NCBI GenBank assembly: GCA_026415135.1
Contig: JAOAHS010000021.1
Location: 1-50,987 of the forward strand
DNA: 50,987 bases
Origin: Calditerrivibrio sp.
GTDB lineage: Bacteria; Chrysiogenota; Deferribacteres; Deferribacterales; Calditerrivibrionaceae
Reading direction: 5' to 3'
Shown here in pieces: positions 37,537 through 47,383 of the stretch. The notes under the pieces were generated by a model. That model searched no databases. It was given only the letters and a program-made list of their open reading frames with translations, and was not told where the DNA came from. Positions within the stretch are counted from its first letter, which is position 1; the number at the start of each line of letters is the position of its first letter. The position numbers were made by a program, and so were the translations under genes.

Positions 37537-39408
37537 TCAGCCAAGCTGCTCCTTCATCTTACGCATAGAGTTCCTCATCGCTTCTATCAGTTTAATGAGA
37601 ACCAGATACATATCATCTACAAGGGCTACTACACTGAAATTTTTCTTATGTTCCGGTAAAGAAGAGGCAATAACCGCATTTATTTCTATGAAGCTTGTTA
37701 TGTAATATGACTGCACGAAATGCATAAAAATTTCATAAAATTTTTTTGAGCCTAGTAAAGGTAAAGGCAATTGCAACTGATTAAAGAGATTATTTGCCAA
37801 TGATTCATCAAATCGTCCTGTTTTTTCATAAGTCTCTATAATTTCCTTTTGAAATCTCTCAGTGTAAACTCTTCCTTTATTCAACTCTTTGATCACTTCC
37901 TCAGCAAAATTAATAGCATCGTTTACCTTTATTTTGAGCATATCTCTGTATTTAAGGATCTCATCTTCTGTTGGGTAACGTAAAGTAGCCTTTATATTGT
38001 CCACCACCTTTAAATCATTCGTTAGATACTGATCGGCTACCTCCTTGAAACTCATAATCTTTGTTCCAGGTATTTTGGCACCACCCTCAGTAGCATTGAT
38101 TACAGTCCCAGCATATTCAGCAACATCTTTTTCATAAAATTTTAGAAATTTATACCATACATCTGTTGTCTTTATCTTAGGTACATAGTTTCCTTCTACT
38201 TCCAATATCCTATCTGGTGAGTAATACTGCTGTTCCTTTTCACCAAAAGTAGCACCTTTAGCATGAGTTACATCATTTTCACCAAAGGCAAGATCCTGTC
38301 CAATCAAGATAATCGGATTACACCCTAAATATTCAAGAACCTTAAAAGCCATATTTGCAGCAGATGGACCAATATCCAATATCCCCTTCTCTATCTCCAA
38401 CCACTGGAATGTGGCAAAATTTCTATAAACAATAATCCTATTACCTGGAAAATTTGCATAGGTCTCTGGTCTTATAACAGGACACGCAGAAAGATAAACA
38501 TCTTCCACATCCTCTTTTGTCAAACCCTCAAAAAGCTTAGCTGTAGCCAAAACCCTTTCAAGGGATGTGACCAAATGGGGCTTTAGACCGTACCTTTTCA
38601 TCACCCTCACCGAAGCATCTGCAGCACATATAACTGCTTTATCCTCTAACCCTTTTAATTGCTCTATGTTTTTATTTAGAGATGGACCTGTAGCCACGAC
38701 AATACCTGGTTTCCCCTTAAATTTATCTTTTAACTGATTGATACCTGGATTTTTTATAATCTCATTTACATTCAAAAAGATGTTTTCTATTCCAATAAGA
38801 GAATCCCATGGATCGTTACCATAATGGAGTAATACCTCTTTTATAGCATCCTTAAGGTGATTTATAATCTCTTTAAAGTATGATGGATTCATAGTAAGTG
38901 AAAATTTATTATCTATAATGTTCATAGCTTTTACATGAAGCTTAAGGTTTCCCATCATGAGAATGTTTCTAAAATTTAAAAACATACTTGAAGCAGGTTC
39001 ACCTATGAATAAGAATATATACTGATTTTTTATAATAGATTCAAGATCTATAACCTTTAATGCATTATAAAAAGGCTCTATTTCAGGATCAACTACGATA
39101 TACGCAGACTCATTGGAAAAATAATTCTGAATCATCGTGATCAACTCATACCCCAGCCCAAAACCGAAAATAACATTCAGTATTGGTAGTCTTATTTTCT
39201 CCCTAAGCTCTTGTACAATAGGTGTAACAGGATCATTGTTATCGTACACGTAGCTGTTACTTGGTTTATGAAATAGATTTGGATACTTTTTGGGATGATT
39301 AGAAGTGATTATCATATAGTTGCCTGTTGGCACGAAGCTATTAATCCTTTCATACAGCTGGGGACGATATTTTTTAAGATTTTCTAAGTTCTTCTTATAA
39401 AAATCCAT
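37537..39408 (-). CDS. Motility accessory factor / DUF115 protein (Maf-type)
   Basis: 623 residues. KPGIVVATGPSLNKNIEQLKG and VICAADASVRVMKRYGLKPHLVTSLE form the DUF115 (MptE-like) core of Maf proteins, which transfer nonulosonic acids to flagellin. ILIGQDLAFGENDVTHAKGAT is another family block. The N-terminal ~200 residues contain the Maf N-domain pattern GFGLGYELI...VVDPE. It follows flhB on the same strand, so a flagellin-glycosylation role is well supported by context, though no flagellin gene is in view. The donor sugar may come from the locus at the left of the window. Confidence 0.85.
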   Translation of the reverse strand: MDFYKKNLENLKKYRPQLYERINSFVPTGNYMIITSNHPKKYPNLFHKPSNSYVYDNNDPVTPIVQELREKIRLPILNVIFGFGLGYELITMIQNYFSNESAYIVVDPEIEPFYNALKVIDLESIIKNQYIFLFIGEPASSMFLNFRNILMMGNLKLHVKAMNIIDNKFSLTMNPSYFKEIINHLKDAIKEVLLHYGNDPWDSLIGIENIFLNVNEIIKNPGINQLKDKFKGKPGIVVATGPSLNKNIEQLKGLEDKAVICAADASVRVMKRYGLKPHLVTSLERVLATAKLFEGLTKEDVEDVYLSACPVIRPETYANFPGNRIIVYRNFATFQWLEIEKGILDIGPSAANMAFKVLEYLGCNPIILIGQDLAFGENDVTHAKGATFGEKEQQYYSPDRILEVEGNYVPKIKTTDVWYKFLKFYEKDVAEYAGTVINATEGGAKIPGTKIMSFKEVADQYLTNDLKVVDNIKATLRYPTEDEILKYRDMLKIKVNDAINFAEEVIKELNKGRVYTERFQKEIIETYEKTGRFDESLANNLFNQLQLPLPLLGSKKFYEIFMHFVQSYYITSFIEINAVIASSLPEHKKNFSVVALVDDMYLVLIKLIEAMRNSMRKMKEQLG

Positions 39409-39491
39409 ATAAACTCCATCTAATCATTATTTAGGCATTTTAATGAATTGCAAACTTCTTGCCAGAAAAATAGGAAATTTTCTCCAAACTT

Positions 39492-40553
39492 TTACGCTAC
39501 TCTGTTTTTTAATCTATAAACCATAGCCAATATTTCAGCAACAGCTTTATAGAGATTTTCAGGGATCTCCTCACCGATTTCCACTGAAGCAAAAAGTGTT
39601 CTCGCAAGGGGTGGATCCTCATGTATAACCACATTATTTTTTAAAGCTATCTCCTTTATTTTGAGGGCTACCAATCGCTGCCCTTTTGCCACAACCTTTG
39701 GGGCTCTATCCTTACCCATGTCATATTTTATCGCCACGGCATAATGGGTTGGATTTGTGATAACCACATCCGCCTTAGGTACCTCTTCCATCATCCTTTT
39801 ACGTGCCATTTCCCTCTGCATACTCCTTATTCTCTGCTTTATCAAAGGGTCCCCTTCCATCTGTTTAAACTCTTCTTTTACTTCCTGTTTAGTCATTTTT
39901 AGGTCTTCATTGTACTGCCACTTTTGATATAAAAAATCCACAATAGAGATAACAAGAATTATTATGGCAAGTTTAAAAGCCACTTCATATATAAATTTAC
40001 CAAGAAAATAAATTGATGACACCGGATCTGCATCCGATAGGGTTATTATAGTTGGTATTTTGCTTTTTATGATAAAATAAGCTGCTATACCGATAAAAAA
40101 TATCTTCATCAAAGATTTTACCAACTCAAACAACCCTTTTTTAGAAAAGATCCTCCCAAAACCAGCTATTGGATCAAGCCTGTCCCATTTTGGAACCAAA
40201 CTTTTGCTGGAAAAAACCACCCCAAACTGAACAATATTCGATAAAATAGCCACCATAACAAGGACAAACATTAAAGGTAACGTAACACTACCCATCGATT
40301 TAAGAACATCTACCAATAATAGGTACGCGCTCTCTTTATTTAGCCTGAAATCAGACAAAGAAAAGTATTTAATAAAATCCTTTTGGAATTGATCAACAAT
40401 GACAGGCATATAAAAATAAAGTACTAGTACCGCAACGAGAAATGTTATCCCCGTTGCTAGTTCTCTACTTTTGGGGACATTACCCTCTTCTATCGCCTGC
40501 TGTCTTCGCCGCGGCGTGGCTTCTTCCGTCCTATCTCCATCCTGCTCAGGCAT
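39492..40553 (-). CDS. flhB: Flagellar export apparatus protein FlhB
   Basis: 353 residues. It switches export specificity from rod/hook to filament substrates. DRTEEATPRRRQQAIEEG at the N-terminus is the family hallmark; four membrane segments follow, then the cytoplasmic autocleavage motif NPTHYAVAIKYD. Its start overlaps the fliR end by one base (TGCATAAT arrangement), showing coupling. Full length. Confidence 0.97.
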   Translation of the reverse strand: MPEQDGDRTEEATPRRRQQAIEEGNVPKSRELATGITFLVAVLVLYFYMPVIVDQFQKDFIKYFSLSDFRLNKESAYLLLVDVLKSMGSVTLPLMFVLVMVAILSNIVQFGVVFSSKSLVPKWDRLDPIAGFGRIFSKKGLFELVKSLMKIFFIGIAAYFIIKSKIPTIITLSDADPVSSIYFLGKFIYEVAFKLAIIILVISIVDFLYQKWQYNEDLKMTKQEVKEEFKQMEGDPLIKQRIRSMQREMARKRMMEEVPKADVVITNPTHYAVAIKYDMGKDRAPKVVAKGQRLVALKIKEIALKNNVVIHEDPPLARTLFASVEIGEEIPENLYKAVAEILAMVYRLKNRVA

Positions 40554-41332
40554 TATGCACCCAGATACTTGAATAGTCTTAGTATGTTATTGAGATAATC
40601 GTACATAAGCATCTCAAACATACTAAAGAAAAAGCTCATACTGGCTATTATTATAAACAATCCTCCAGCAATCTGTATAGGAAAACCAATGATCAGAATA
40701 TTAAGTTGTGGTACAAGTCTTCCCATAATCCCTAAAACTACCTGTGTCACCAAAAGGGTAACAAATATTGGAGCTGTGATCTTAAGTGCAGTTAAAAATA
40801 TATTGGCAAATATCTTTACGATGAAGATATAGGATTCTTGATTGAACACAAATACCCCCAGAGGTATCATCTCAAAAGATTTTACAATCGCTTGGATAAC
40901 ATACAGATGTCCACCAATGCTTATGAAAAAAAGAATCATCACGATATTTTGAAACTGTGCAACAAGTGAGATCTGTGTATTACTCTGGGGATCAAGAACA
41001 TTTACTATACCAAACCCCATCTGAGTACCTATTATCTGGCCCCCAAACTGTACCCCCACAAAAATGAATCTTGCTATTAGCCCTGTAGCAATACCTATCA
41101 TCAATTCTTTAATGATAATCAATATGAGTAAGAGATTATTAGCTTTTGACAAATCTATTAAGGTAATAGAAGGGAATATCAACAATCCCAATAAGATAGA
41201 TAAAAAAAGTTTAATCCTTGCAGAAACTATTTCACTACCAAATACAGGTGCAGTAAATATGATACCACTGATTCTAATTACCGTTAAGAAGAACATTGCT
41301 ATCCTATTGATATCAAAAAACATCTCAAACAT
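40553..41332 (-). CDS. fliR: Flagellar export apparatus protein FliR
   Basis: 259 residues from the ATG at 41332; a GTG at 41347 is an alternative that overlaps the upstream gene by 14 bases. Membrane protein of the export gate with about six hydrophobic segments; SGIIFTAPVFGSEIVSARIK and GQIIGTQMGFGIVNVLDPQSN are FliR signatures. AGGTGAT lies ~10 bases ahead of the ATG. fliR-flhB order is typical, but fliP/fliQ are not in the window. Confidence 0.94.
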   Translation of the reverse strand: MFEMFFDINRIAMFFLTVIRISGIIFTAPVFGSEIVSARIKLFLSILLGLLIFPSITLIDLSKANNLLLILIIIKELMIGIATGLIARFIFVGVQFGGQIIGTQMGFGIVNVLDPQSNTQISLVAQFQNIVMILFFISIGGHLYVIQAIVKSFEMIPLGVFVFNQESYIFIVKIFANIFLTALKITAPIFVTLLVTQVVLGIMGRLVPQLNILIIGFPIQIAGGLFIIIASMSFFFSMFEMLMYDYLNNILRLFKYLGA

Positions 41333-41333
41333 T

Positions 41334-42302
41334 CTAATATCTATCACCTGCGTATTTCATATACTGGATCCTTTCAAAAGCCTTAAAACCACTATCAAAT
41401 TTTGACGCTATTCCTATAATATCGTTGATGGATTTAAACCCCTTCCTATCTAAATATTCTTTCATCCCTTTTATCATCTCTGGGATAACCTGGAAACCGT
41501 TCTTATATATCGCAGATACCACTTGGAAAGTTTTAGCCCCAGCCATTAGATGCTGTAAGGCTATGTTGGCATTATGTATCCCAGTACTCGAAGATATATC
41601 GATTTCCACCTGACTTCTACAAACAGCTACATATCTTAAGACCTGATATGTTTCCTCAATACAGCTATATACTTCAAGACCCGCAAACTTCATATGCTCC
41701 ACATCAATGGACATTCTAAAAAACTTGTTAAACAGGGTAACACCATCTGCCCCTGCATCTTTTAAACCTTTTACCATCATAGGAACAGAGGTGAAATAAT
41801 AACCTATTTTAACAAGTATAGGCATATTCACAGCTTTTTTTACCGAATGCACTATATCAAAATACTTTTTTTCTATAAGTCTTGGGTCTTCTGCTACATT
41901 AAAAGGTATATAAGCAATATTTAGTTCAAGGGCATCAGCCCCTGCATCTTCTATCTGTTTTGCATAATCCACCCACCATTTGCCACCCAAACAGTTTACA
42001 CTGGCTATAACCGGAATAAACAGATTTTTTTTTGCATCCTTTATAAAATCAAGATATTTTATGGAACCATATAACTTTGAAGAATCATTTAAAAAATATT
42101 CATAGGCTTCAGGGTGGTAATCATCATTACTACCGACCTCAGTGGAGAGTTCCTCTTCAAACAGGGACTTAAGCACCACAGCACCTGCACCCATCTCTTG
42201 AGACTTCAACAAACCATCAAGATGTTTAGTCAAAGTAGAACTACCCACTATCAAAGGACAACGCAACTTTAATCCTAAAAAACTTACACCAAGATCAGCC
42301 AT
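41334..42302 (-). CDS. Dihydroorotate dehydrogenase-like protein (FMN TIM barrel)
   Basis: 322 residues. The start MADLGVSFLGLKLRCPLIVGSS and the barrel strands DAGADALELNI, MPILVKIGYY and DAGADGVTLFN place it in the PyrD/FMN-linked family. The NxSCPN catalytic segment of true dihydroorotate dehydrogenases is missing; the matching stretch reads LNIAYIPF. It is therefore better called PyrD-like, with unknown substrate. It lies between a phosphohexomutase gene (8-base overlap) and fliR. Confidence 0.85.
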   Translation of the reverse strand: MADLGVSFLGLKLRCPLIVGSSTLTKHLDGLLKSQEMGAGAVVLKSLFEEELSTEVGSNDDYHPEAYEYFLNDSSKLYGSIKYLDFIKDAKKNLFIPVIASVNCLGGKWWVDYAKQIEDAGADALELNIAYIPFNVAEDPRLIEKKYFDIVHSVKKAVNMPILVKIGYYFTSVPMMVKGLKDAGADGVTLFNKFFRMSIDVEHMKFAGLEVYSCIEETYQVLRYVAVCRSQVEIDISSSTGIHNANIALQHLMAGAKTFQVVSAIYKNGFQVIPEMIKGMKEYLDRKGFKSINDIIGIASKFDSGFKAFERIQYMKYAGDRY

Positions 42303-43731
42303 TATTCACCTCAACAGAAATTCTATTCAACTCATTTGTAAAGATAGATCTATACCTATTCATATCCTCCATACTTTCAGCTTCAAACCTCATAACAAGT
42401 ACCGGTTGAGTATTACTTGCTCTAAGTAAACCCCAACCATTTTCAAAATTAACCCTTATCCCATCTATGGTAATAATTGATTGTATCCCATACAACCCCT
42501 TATCCTTATATTCTTTAAATATGTCACTCATCTTTTCAACTACCGCAAACTTTTTATCATCATCACAATCTAATCTTATCTCTGGTGTGTTATATACCTT
42601 AGGTAAACCAGCCACCAAATCGGAACATACCTTTATGTTACCCTCTAATAAGTTATCCACATAAGCCTCTAAAAACCTCACAGCAGCATATATAGCATCA
42701 TCAAACCCAAAAAACCTATCTTTAAAAAATATATGCCCACTCATCTCACCAGCCAATTCAGCTCCGGTTTTTTTTAGTTTATCTTTGATGAGGGAATGGC
42801 CAGTTTTCCACATAATTGCGTCAATTTCCATCCTTTGTAACGAGTCAAAGAGTAGTTTTGAAGATTTCACATCAGCTATCACAGTAGGCTTTACGTATCT
42901 TTTTTTCAGCTCTTTAGCATAAACATAAAGGAGCATATCCCCCCAAATGATATCACCCTTTTCATCCAAAACGCCTATCCTATCGGCATCCCCATCAAAA
43001 GCTACAGCAAAATCAGCATTGTGTTCTAACACAGCCTTTCTTACATCCACCAAATTTTCCTCAACTGTAGGATCAGGGTGATGGTTAGGAAATCTTCCAT
43101 CTGGCTGACAGTAGAGTTCTATTACTTCTACTCCGAGCTCCTTAAAGATCTTAGGTGCAACCAAAGAAGCGGTTCCATTGCCTGCATCAATGACTACCTT
43201 AATCTTTTTAACTCTTTCCATTTTATCCATAAGAGGAGCAAACGTCTCCATATAAAAATCTATATAATCGACTAAAATATCATATCTTTTAATCACACCC
43301 TTTTCATCTGCTATATTGTAATCACCATTTAGCACACTATCCATGATTGACAAAATCCCTTCAGAGTGAATAGTATCCTTTCCAATACCAAATTTTAAAC
43401 CATTGTATTCTGGTGGGTTATGGCTCCCTGTAATCATTATAAAACCATCACTATTTAGTTTGAATGAGGAAAAATAGGCCACAGGTGTAGGGCATATATG
43501 CAGATCAATAACATTACAACCTGTATCAGTTATCCCCTGAACAACCCCTGAAAATATCTCATCTGAAGAAAGTCTTACATCCCTGCCTACAGTAATAAAA
43601 CTTTCGCCTTCTTTGTTACTTTTTATCTTTCTGGCCAGCACATTACCAATCTTTCTTGCCACATCACTATTAAATTGAGTTGGGACCACACCCCTAATAT
43701 CATACTGTCTAAAAATCTCTTTACTTACCAT
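42295..43731 (-). CDS. Phosphomannomutase/phosphoglucomutase
   Basis: 478 residues. Interconverts hexose 1- and 6-phosphates and so feeds GDP-mannose or UDP-glucose pathways. Phosphoserine loop ITGSHNPPEYNG, Mg loop AFDGDADRIG, sugar-specificity loop GEMSGHIFF and phosphate-binding loop LLRASNTQPVLVMR are all present. AlgC/ManB-type rather than GlmM because of GEMSGH. An AAGGAG site precedes the ATG. A likely supplier for the surface glycans at the left of the window. Confidence 0.94.
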   Translation of the reverse strand: MVSKEIFRQYDIRGVVPTQFNSDVARKIGNVLARKIKSNKEGESFITVGRDVRLSSDEIFSGVVQGITDTGCNVIDLHICPTPVAYFSSFKLNSDGFIMITGSHNPPEYNGLKFGIGKDTIHSEGILSIMDSVLNGDYNIADEKGVIKRYDILVDYIDFYMETFAPLMDKMERVKKIKVVIDAGNGTASLVAPKIFKELGVEVIELYCQPDGRFPNHHPDPTVEENLVDVRKAVLEHNADFAVAFDGDADRIGVLDEKGDIIWGDMLLYVYAKELKKRYVKPTVIADVKSSKLLFDSLQRMEIDAIMWKTGHSLIKDKLKKTGAELAGEMSGHIFFKDRFFGFDDAIYAAVRFLEAYVDNLLEGNIKVCSDLVAGLPKVYNTPEIRLDCDDDKKFAVVEKMSDIFKEYKDKGLYGIQSIITIDGIRVNFENGWGLLRASNTQPVLVMRFEAESMEDMNRYRSIFTNELNRISVEVNNG

Positions 43732-43740
43732 CCAATCTCC

Positions 43741-44493
43741 TTATATATCATTTTCTTTCGTAATATAACTATCTGGTAAATCACATAGATCAGGCATCTG
43801 AAATGGTATCGGATATCTAATACCATTCTTATGTGTAGCCTCAAGCCCTTCAACAAGCTCATCTATATAATCATAAGGAAAAGACACTATCAATTCGAAA
43901 TCCTGTGCCATCGCAAACCTTCTATCCCCAAGACATGGTATTTCTACAATAGGCTTTTTGGATATATATACCTCAGCAACACCTCTGGAACATACTCCTG
44001 CATCCCCCGAAGTCTTAAAAATAAATTCACCACCTCTTCGGTACAAAAACGCCTGAATAAAACGCATAGCCTGAGCTGAATTAACATATAGTACAACAAG
44101 ATCCGGTATCACACCATCTACCGGTCTATTTATAGGAAATGTGAGCACCTGAACAGTGCCAGCATTTATCCTCGGCATCATAGCCTGCATCTTTTTTGCA
44201 GCTTCCATGTCCTTTTGATAGACATTACAATTTACATCACCGTTTATGATTCTTTCTGGAGTTTGTATTAGACCAGTACATGAAGCTCCTAAGACACAAT
44301 AACTATCCTTTGCTTTTGCCAAAGTAGACCAACCATAGTATCTTGAATATGCTATCTGCTGGCATATACTCATCTTTTTATCATTCACCTTTATCTTAGG
44401 TAGTTCAAGATCTCCTCTGATTATCTTTACAGCTACTGGATTAGTTTGGGGTATGATTGTTTTATTCAAAACTGTCAAAAGCTTATCTAACAT
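43741..44493 (-). CDS. DUF169 family protein
   Basis: 250 residues from the second of two ATGs: the AAGGAGG site abuts the first ATG (44499) and lies 6 bases before the second (44493). Conserved cysteines occur in MSICQQI, YCVLGASCTGL, VNCNVY, GVCSRG, IPCLGD and DLCDLP, and NPVAVKI at the N-terminus matches DUF169. The function is unknown; the cysteine spread suggests metal or cluster binding. It directly follows larB, overlapping its end by 11 bases, which hints at a shared pathway. Confidence 0.8.
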   Translation of the reverse strand: MLDKLLTVLNKTIIPQTNPVAVKIIRGDLELPKIKVNDKKMSICQQIAYSRYYGWSTLAKAKDSYCVLGASCTGLIQTPERIINGDVNCNVYQKDMEAAKKMQAMMPRINAGTVQVLTFPINRPVDGVIPDLVVLYVNSAQAMRFIQAFLYRRGGEFIFKTSGDAGVCSRGVAEVYISKKPIVEIPCLGDRRFAMAQDFELIVSFPYDYIDELVEGLEATHKNGIRYPIPFQMPDLCDLPDSYITKENDI

Positions 44494-45247
44494 CGGCATC
44501 CTCCTTTTCTTTTTGCCTTAGTATTCTAAAGGCTGCTAATGCTGCACCAAAACCGTTATCGATATTAACAACAGAAACTCCATTAGCACAACTTGTTAGC
44601 ATTGCAAAAAGTGGAGTAAATCCGTTTAAAGCAGTACCATACCCAACAGAAGTCGGTACAGCTATCACAGGATGAGGAAACAAACCAGCAACCAGTGATG
44701 GCAAAGCCCCTTCCATACCAGCAATAACCACAATTACATCAAAGGATTCCACTTCGTCTTTAATTTTAAAAAAACGATGGACACCAGCCACCCCCACATC
44801 GGCAAAAATCTTTGCATCGACACCACAACTATCCAGTGTCCAAAAACACTCCAAAGCCACTGGAATATCTGAACTACCAGCAGTCACTATCGCCACCTTA
44901 CCTTTATGCCTTTGCACCTTCGAAGTGAGATACCTTACAAAACCTGCTTCTTCAATAGCCTCCATCATAGGGTAACGAAGGAGAAGAGCATCTATTTTCT
45001 CCTTGCTCAGCTTTGTACAGATAAATGAAATGTTATTTGTCATATACCGATCAGCAATCTTGATTATCTGCTCCAGTGACTTTGACGCACCAAAAACAAA
45101 TTCATCAAAACCAAGCCTCTCTTTTCTAAATAGATCTACTTTCAACTCATCGGAGAACAGCATTAATAGGTTTGTGGAGAACGATTCTTTGTCTAATTCC
45201 CCTTTTAAAAGTCTATCGGCAAGATTCAAAAAAAACTCTTTATTCAT
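44483..45247 (-). CDS. larB: Nickel-pincer cofactor biosynthesis protein LarB (AIRC domain)
   Basis: 254 residues. LarB carboxylates and hydrolyses nicotinate adenine dinucleotide in synthesis of the nickel-pincer nucleotide. The C-terminal AIR-carboxylase-like domain shows VAIVTAGSSDIPVALE, IVVIAGMEGALPSLVAGL, VIAVPTSVGYGT and VVNIDNGFGAALAAF; the N-terminal part has the DLFRKERLGFDEFVFGASKS region. Start at the ATG 45247 with GGGGAAA upstream; a longer frame to 45304 overlaps rlmE. larC and larE are absent nearby, so the pathway would need remote partners. Confidence 0.9.
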   Translation of the reverse strand: MNKEFFLNLADRLLKGELDKESFSTNLLMLFSDELKVDLFRKERLGFDEFVFGASKSLEQIIKIADRYMTNNISFICTKLSKEKIDALLLRYPMMEAIEEAGFVRYLTSKVQRHKGKVAIVTAGSSDIPVALECFWTLDSCGVDAKIFADVGVAGVHRFFKIKDEVESFDVIVVIAGMEGALPSLVAGLFPHPVIAVPTSVGYGTALNGFTPLFAMLTSCANGVSVVNIDNGFGAALAAFRILRQKEKEDADVR

Positions 45248-45263
45248 CTTTTGATTTCCCCAT

Positions 45264-45854
45264 CTATCCCTTTCTAAAACCTTTACATATAACATATATC
45301 TCAAAAGAGTTTTTCCTCGTTGCGTCGGGTCTTATAATCTTTACATCAGCAAAGCAACTTTTCAACCCTTTTATCAAACCCTCTCGTTCCTCACCATCGA
45401 AAAGTTTAAACAAAAGATTGCCATCTCTTTTTAAAACCCTCTTGGAAAAACTCACGACAGTTTTAACAAGATTTACACTATTTACATGATCCACAAATTT
45501 CTGCCCAGTTGTATTGGGAGCAACATCCGATATAACTGTATCAAATTCATCAGTAATACTCGTAATCTTCTCAAATGTCACCTCATCCAGTATATCACCT
45601 TTTATAAATGTAAACCTTTTATCAGTTATAAGTTCCATATCAAGCATATCGACACCCACTACACACCCCTTTTCCCCAATCAATTCAAGAACCACTTGAC
45701 TCCAGCCACCAGGTGCAGCACCCACATCTAAAACCTTATCCCCTTTTTTTATAACTTTATATTTTTCATTTAATTCCTTCAATTTGTAGGAGGCTCTTGA
45801 TCTATACCCTTCTTGTTTAGCTTTTTTATAATAACTATCTTTTCTAATATACAT
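45264..45854 (-). CDS. rlmE: 23S rRNA 2'-O-methyltransferase RlmE (FtsJ)
   Basis: 196 residues. Methylates U2552 of 23S rRNA. YRSRASYKLKELNEKY contains the first catalytic Lys; DVGAAPGGWSQVV is the SAM site; SDVAPNTTGQ supplies the Asp; KLFDGEE the second Lys; NSFEIYVICKGFR the last Glu. It overlaps the rng stop by one base in a TGATG junction. Confidence 0.95.
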   Translation of the reverse strand: MYIRKDSYYKKAKQEGYRSRASYKLKELNEKYKVIKKGDKVLDVGAAPGGWSQVVLELIGEKGCVVGVDMLDMELITDKRFTFIKGDILDEVTFEKITSITDEFDTVISDVAPNTTGQKFVDHVNSVNLVKTVVSFSKRVLKRDGNLLFKLFDGEEREGLIKGLKSCFADVKIIRPDATRKNSFEIYVICKGFRKG

Positions 45855-47374
45855 CAGCCTTTCTCTAAAGGGATTACTTCATAATGTTCTATATGGTAAG
45901 AATAATTAGGTTTAATCTCAATATGTAGCTGGAACATCATTTCGATGTCATCAATATTATCTTTCTCATTATTCAAAATAATATCTACCACATCTGGATG
46001 TGCCTCGACAAATATCTTCTTATTGGTAAAAAATGGTGCTATCCTTCTGATCTCCCTTAAGATATCGTAACATACCGTAAGCTTGGACTTTACCACTCCT
46101 CTACCTTCGCAGTAAGGACAAGGCTCTGTTAGTATTTTGTTCAAACTATCCTGCACCCTTTTTCTTGTTATCTCAAAAAGCCCCAACGGTGAAATATTAA
46201 CAACTGAAGACTTTGCCCTATCCTTTTTCATCTCCTGTAAAAGAGTTTGTAGCACCTTTTCCCTATGCTCCTCCTTCTCCATATCTATGAAATCCACAAT
46301 AATTATACCACCAAGGTTCCTCAATCTCATCTGCCAAGCGATTTCTTTAGCAGCTTCTAAATTTGTTTTTAAGATTGTTTCATCAAAATTTCTTTTACCA
46401 ACAAACTTACCGGTATTAACATCGATGACAGTAAGAGCCTCCGTCTGATCGATTACAATGTACCCTCCCGACTTAAGCCATACTCTTCTCTCCAACAACC
46501 TGCTTATCTCTATTTCAATATTGTAGTAATCAAAAATAGGCATCTCATTTTCATAAAGTTCTATCTGAATCTGGTTATTTGACAAATAGTCTTTTACAAA
46601 CGATTTTATTCTAAGATAATTGGCTTTCGTATCTAAAACAATCTTTCTCACCTCATCATTTGCAAGATCCCTAACGGTTCTAAATAACAAATCCAACTCT
46701 TCATATATAAGCTTAGGAGCACCTGATTCTTTGGCCTTATGGGAAACCCTTTCCCATGTTTTAAGAAGGTAATTCAGATCCGATCTCAATTCATCCTCAC
46801 TGGAATTTTCACAAATAGTTCTAGCAATAAGACCAACATTCTGTGGCTTTATACTCAAAAGGATATTTTTTAGTCTTTCCCTTTCCAACTCATCCTCAAT
46901 TTTTCTTGATACCCCGACATGATTGTAATAAGGCATAAGGACAAGATAACGGCCCGGAATTGTTATATTGGTAGTCAGTCTCGCCCCTTTCTGTCCAATA
47001 GGCTCCTTTGCCACCTGAACAATGATCTCCTGACCCTCCTGTAAAAGATCCTCTATTGGAACATATATTTTGTTAAGCCCATTATCCGAATCTATATCCT
47101 CTACCTCTGCAATGCGTTCCTCTAAAAGAGAAAAGTTTTCTGAATCATCTATGTAGAGATCTCCTGCATGTAAAAATGCAGCTCTCTCATGACCTATATC
47201 AACAAACGCTGATTGCATCCCAGGCAGTACTTTAACTACCTTCCCCTTGTAAATATTACCAGCAATACCTTTGTTTTTAGCCCTCTCCAAAAAGATCTCT
47301 GACAAACTATTGTTTTCAAGCACCGCCACACGAGTCTCATTAGGAGTAGAATTTATTATAATCTCTTTTGCCAC
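45854..47374 (-). CDS. rng: Ribonuclease G (Rne/Rng family)
   Basis: 506 residues with a GTG start preceded by GGGAGGG. S1 RNA-binding domain at about 40-130 (NIYKGKVVKVLPGMQSAFVDIGHERAAFLH). The catalytic DNase-like core contains VIDVNTGKFVGKRN and IIIVDFIDME with the two metal-binding Asp residues, and CPYCEGRGVV is the zinc-link motif. Processes 16S rRNA and decays mRNA. No long RNase E-type C-terminal scaffold. Confidence 0.96.
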   Translation of the reverse strand: MAKEIIINSTPNETRVAVLENNSLSEIFLERAKNKGIAGNIYKGKVVKVLPGMQSAFVDIGHERAAFLHAGDLYIDDSENFSLLEERIAEVEDIDSDNGLNKIYVPIEDLLQEGQEIIVQVAKEPIGQKGARLTTNITIPGRYLVLMPYYNHVGVSRKIEDELERERLKNILLSIKPQNVGLIARTICENSSEDELRSDLNYLLKTWERVSHKAKESGAPKLIYEELDLLFRTVRDLANDEVRKIVLDTKANYLRIKSFVKDYLSNNQIQIELYENEMPIFDYYNIEIEISRLLERRVWLKSGGYIVIDQTEALTVIDVNTGKFVGKRNFDETILKTNLEAAKEIAWQMRLRNLGGIIIVDFIDMEKEEHREKVLQTLLQEMKKDRAKSSVVNISPLGLFEITRKRVQDSLNKILTEPCPYCEGRGVVKSKLTVCYDILREIRRIAPFFTNKKIFVEAHPDVVDIILNNEKDNIDDIEMMFQLHIEIKPNYSYHIEHYEVIPLEKG

Positions 47375-47383
47375 TTACCCTCC

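Noticed and set aside
39327-39339. TTGGCACG sequence resembling a sigma-54 -24 element
   Set aside because: It is inside the Maf-like coding region and no TTGC-like -12 element follows at the proper spacing.
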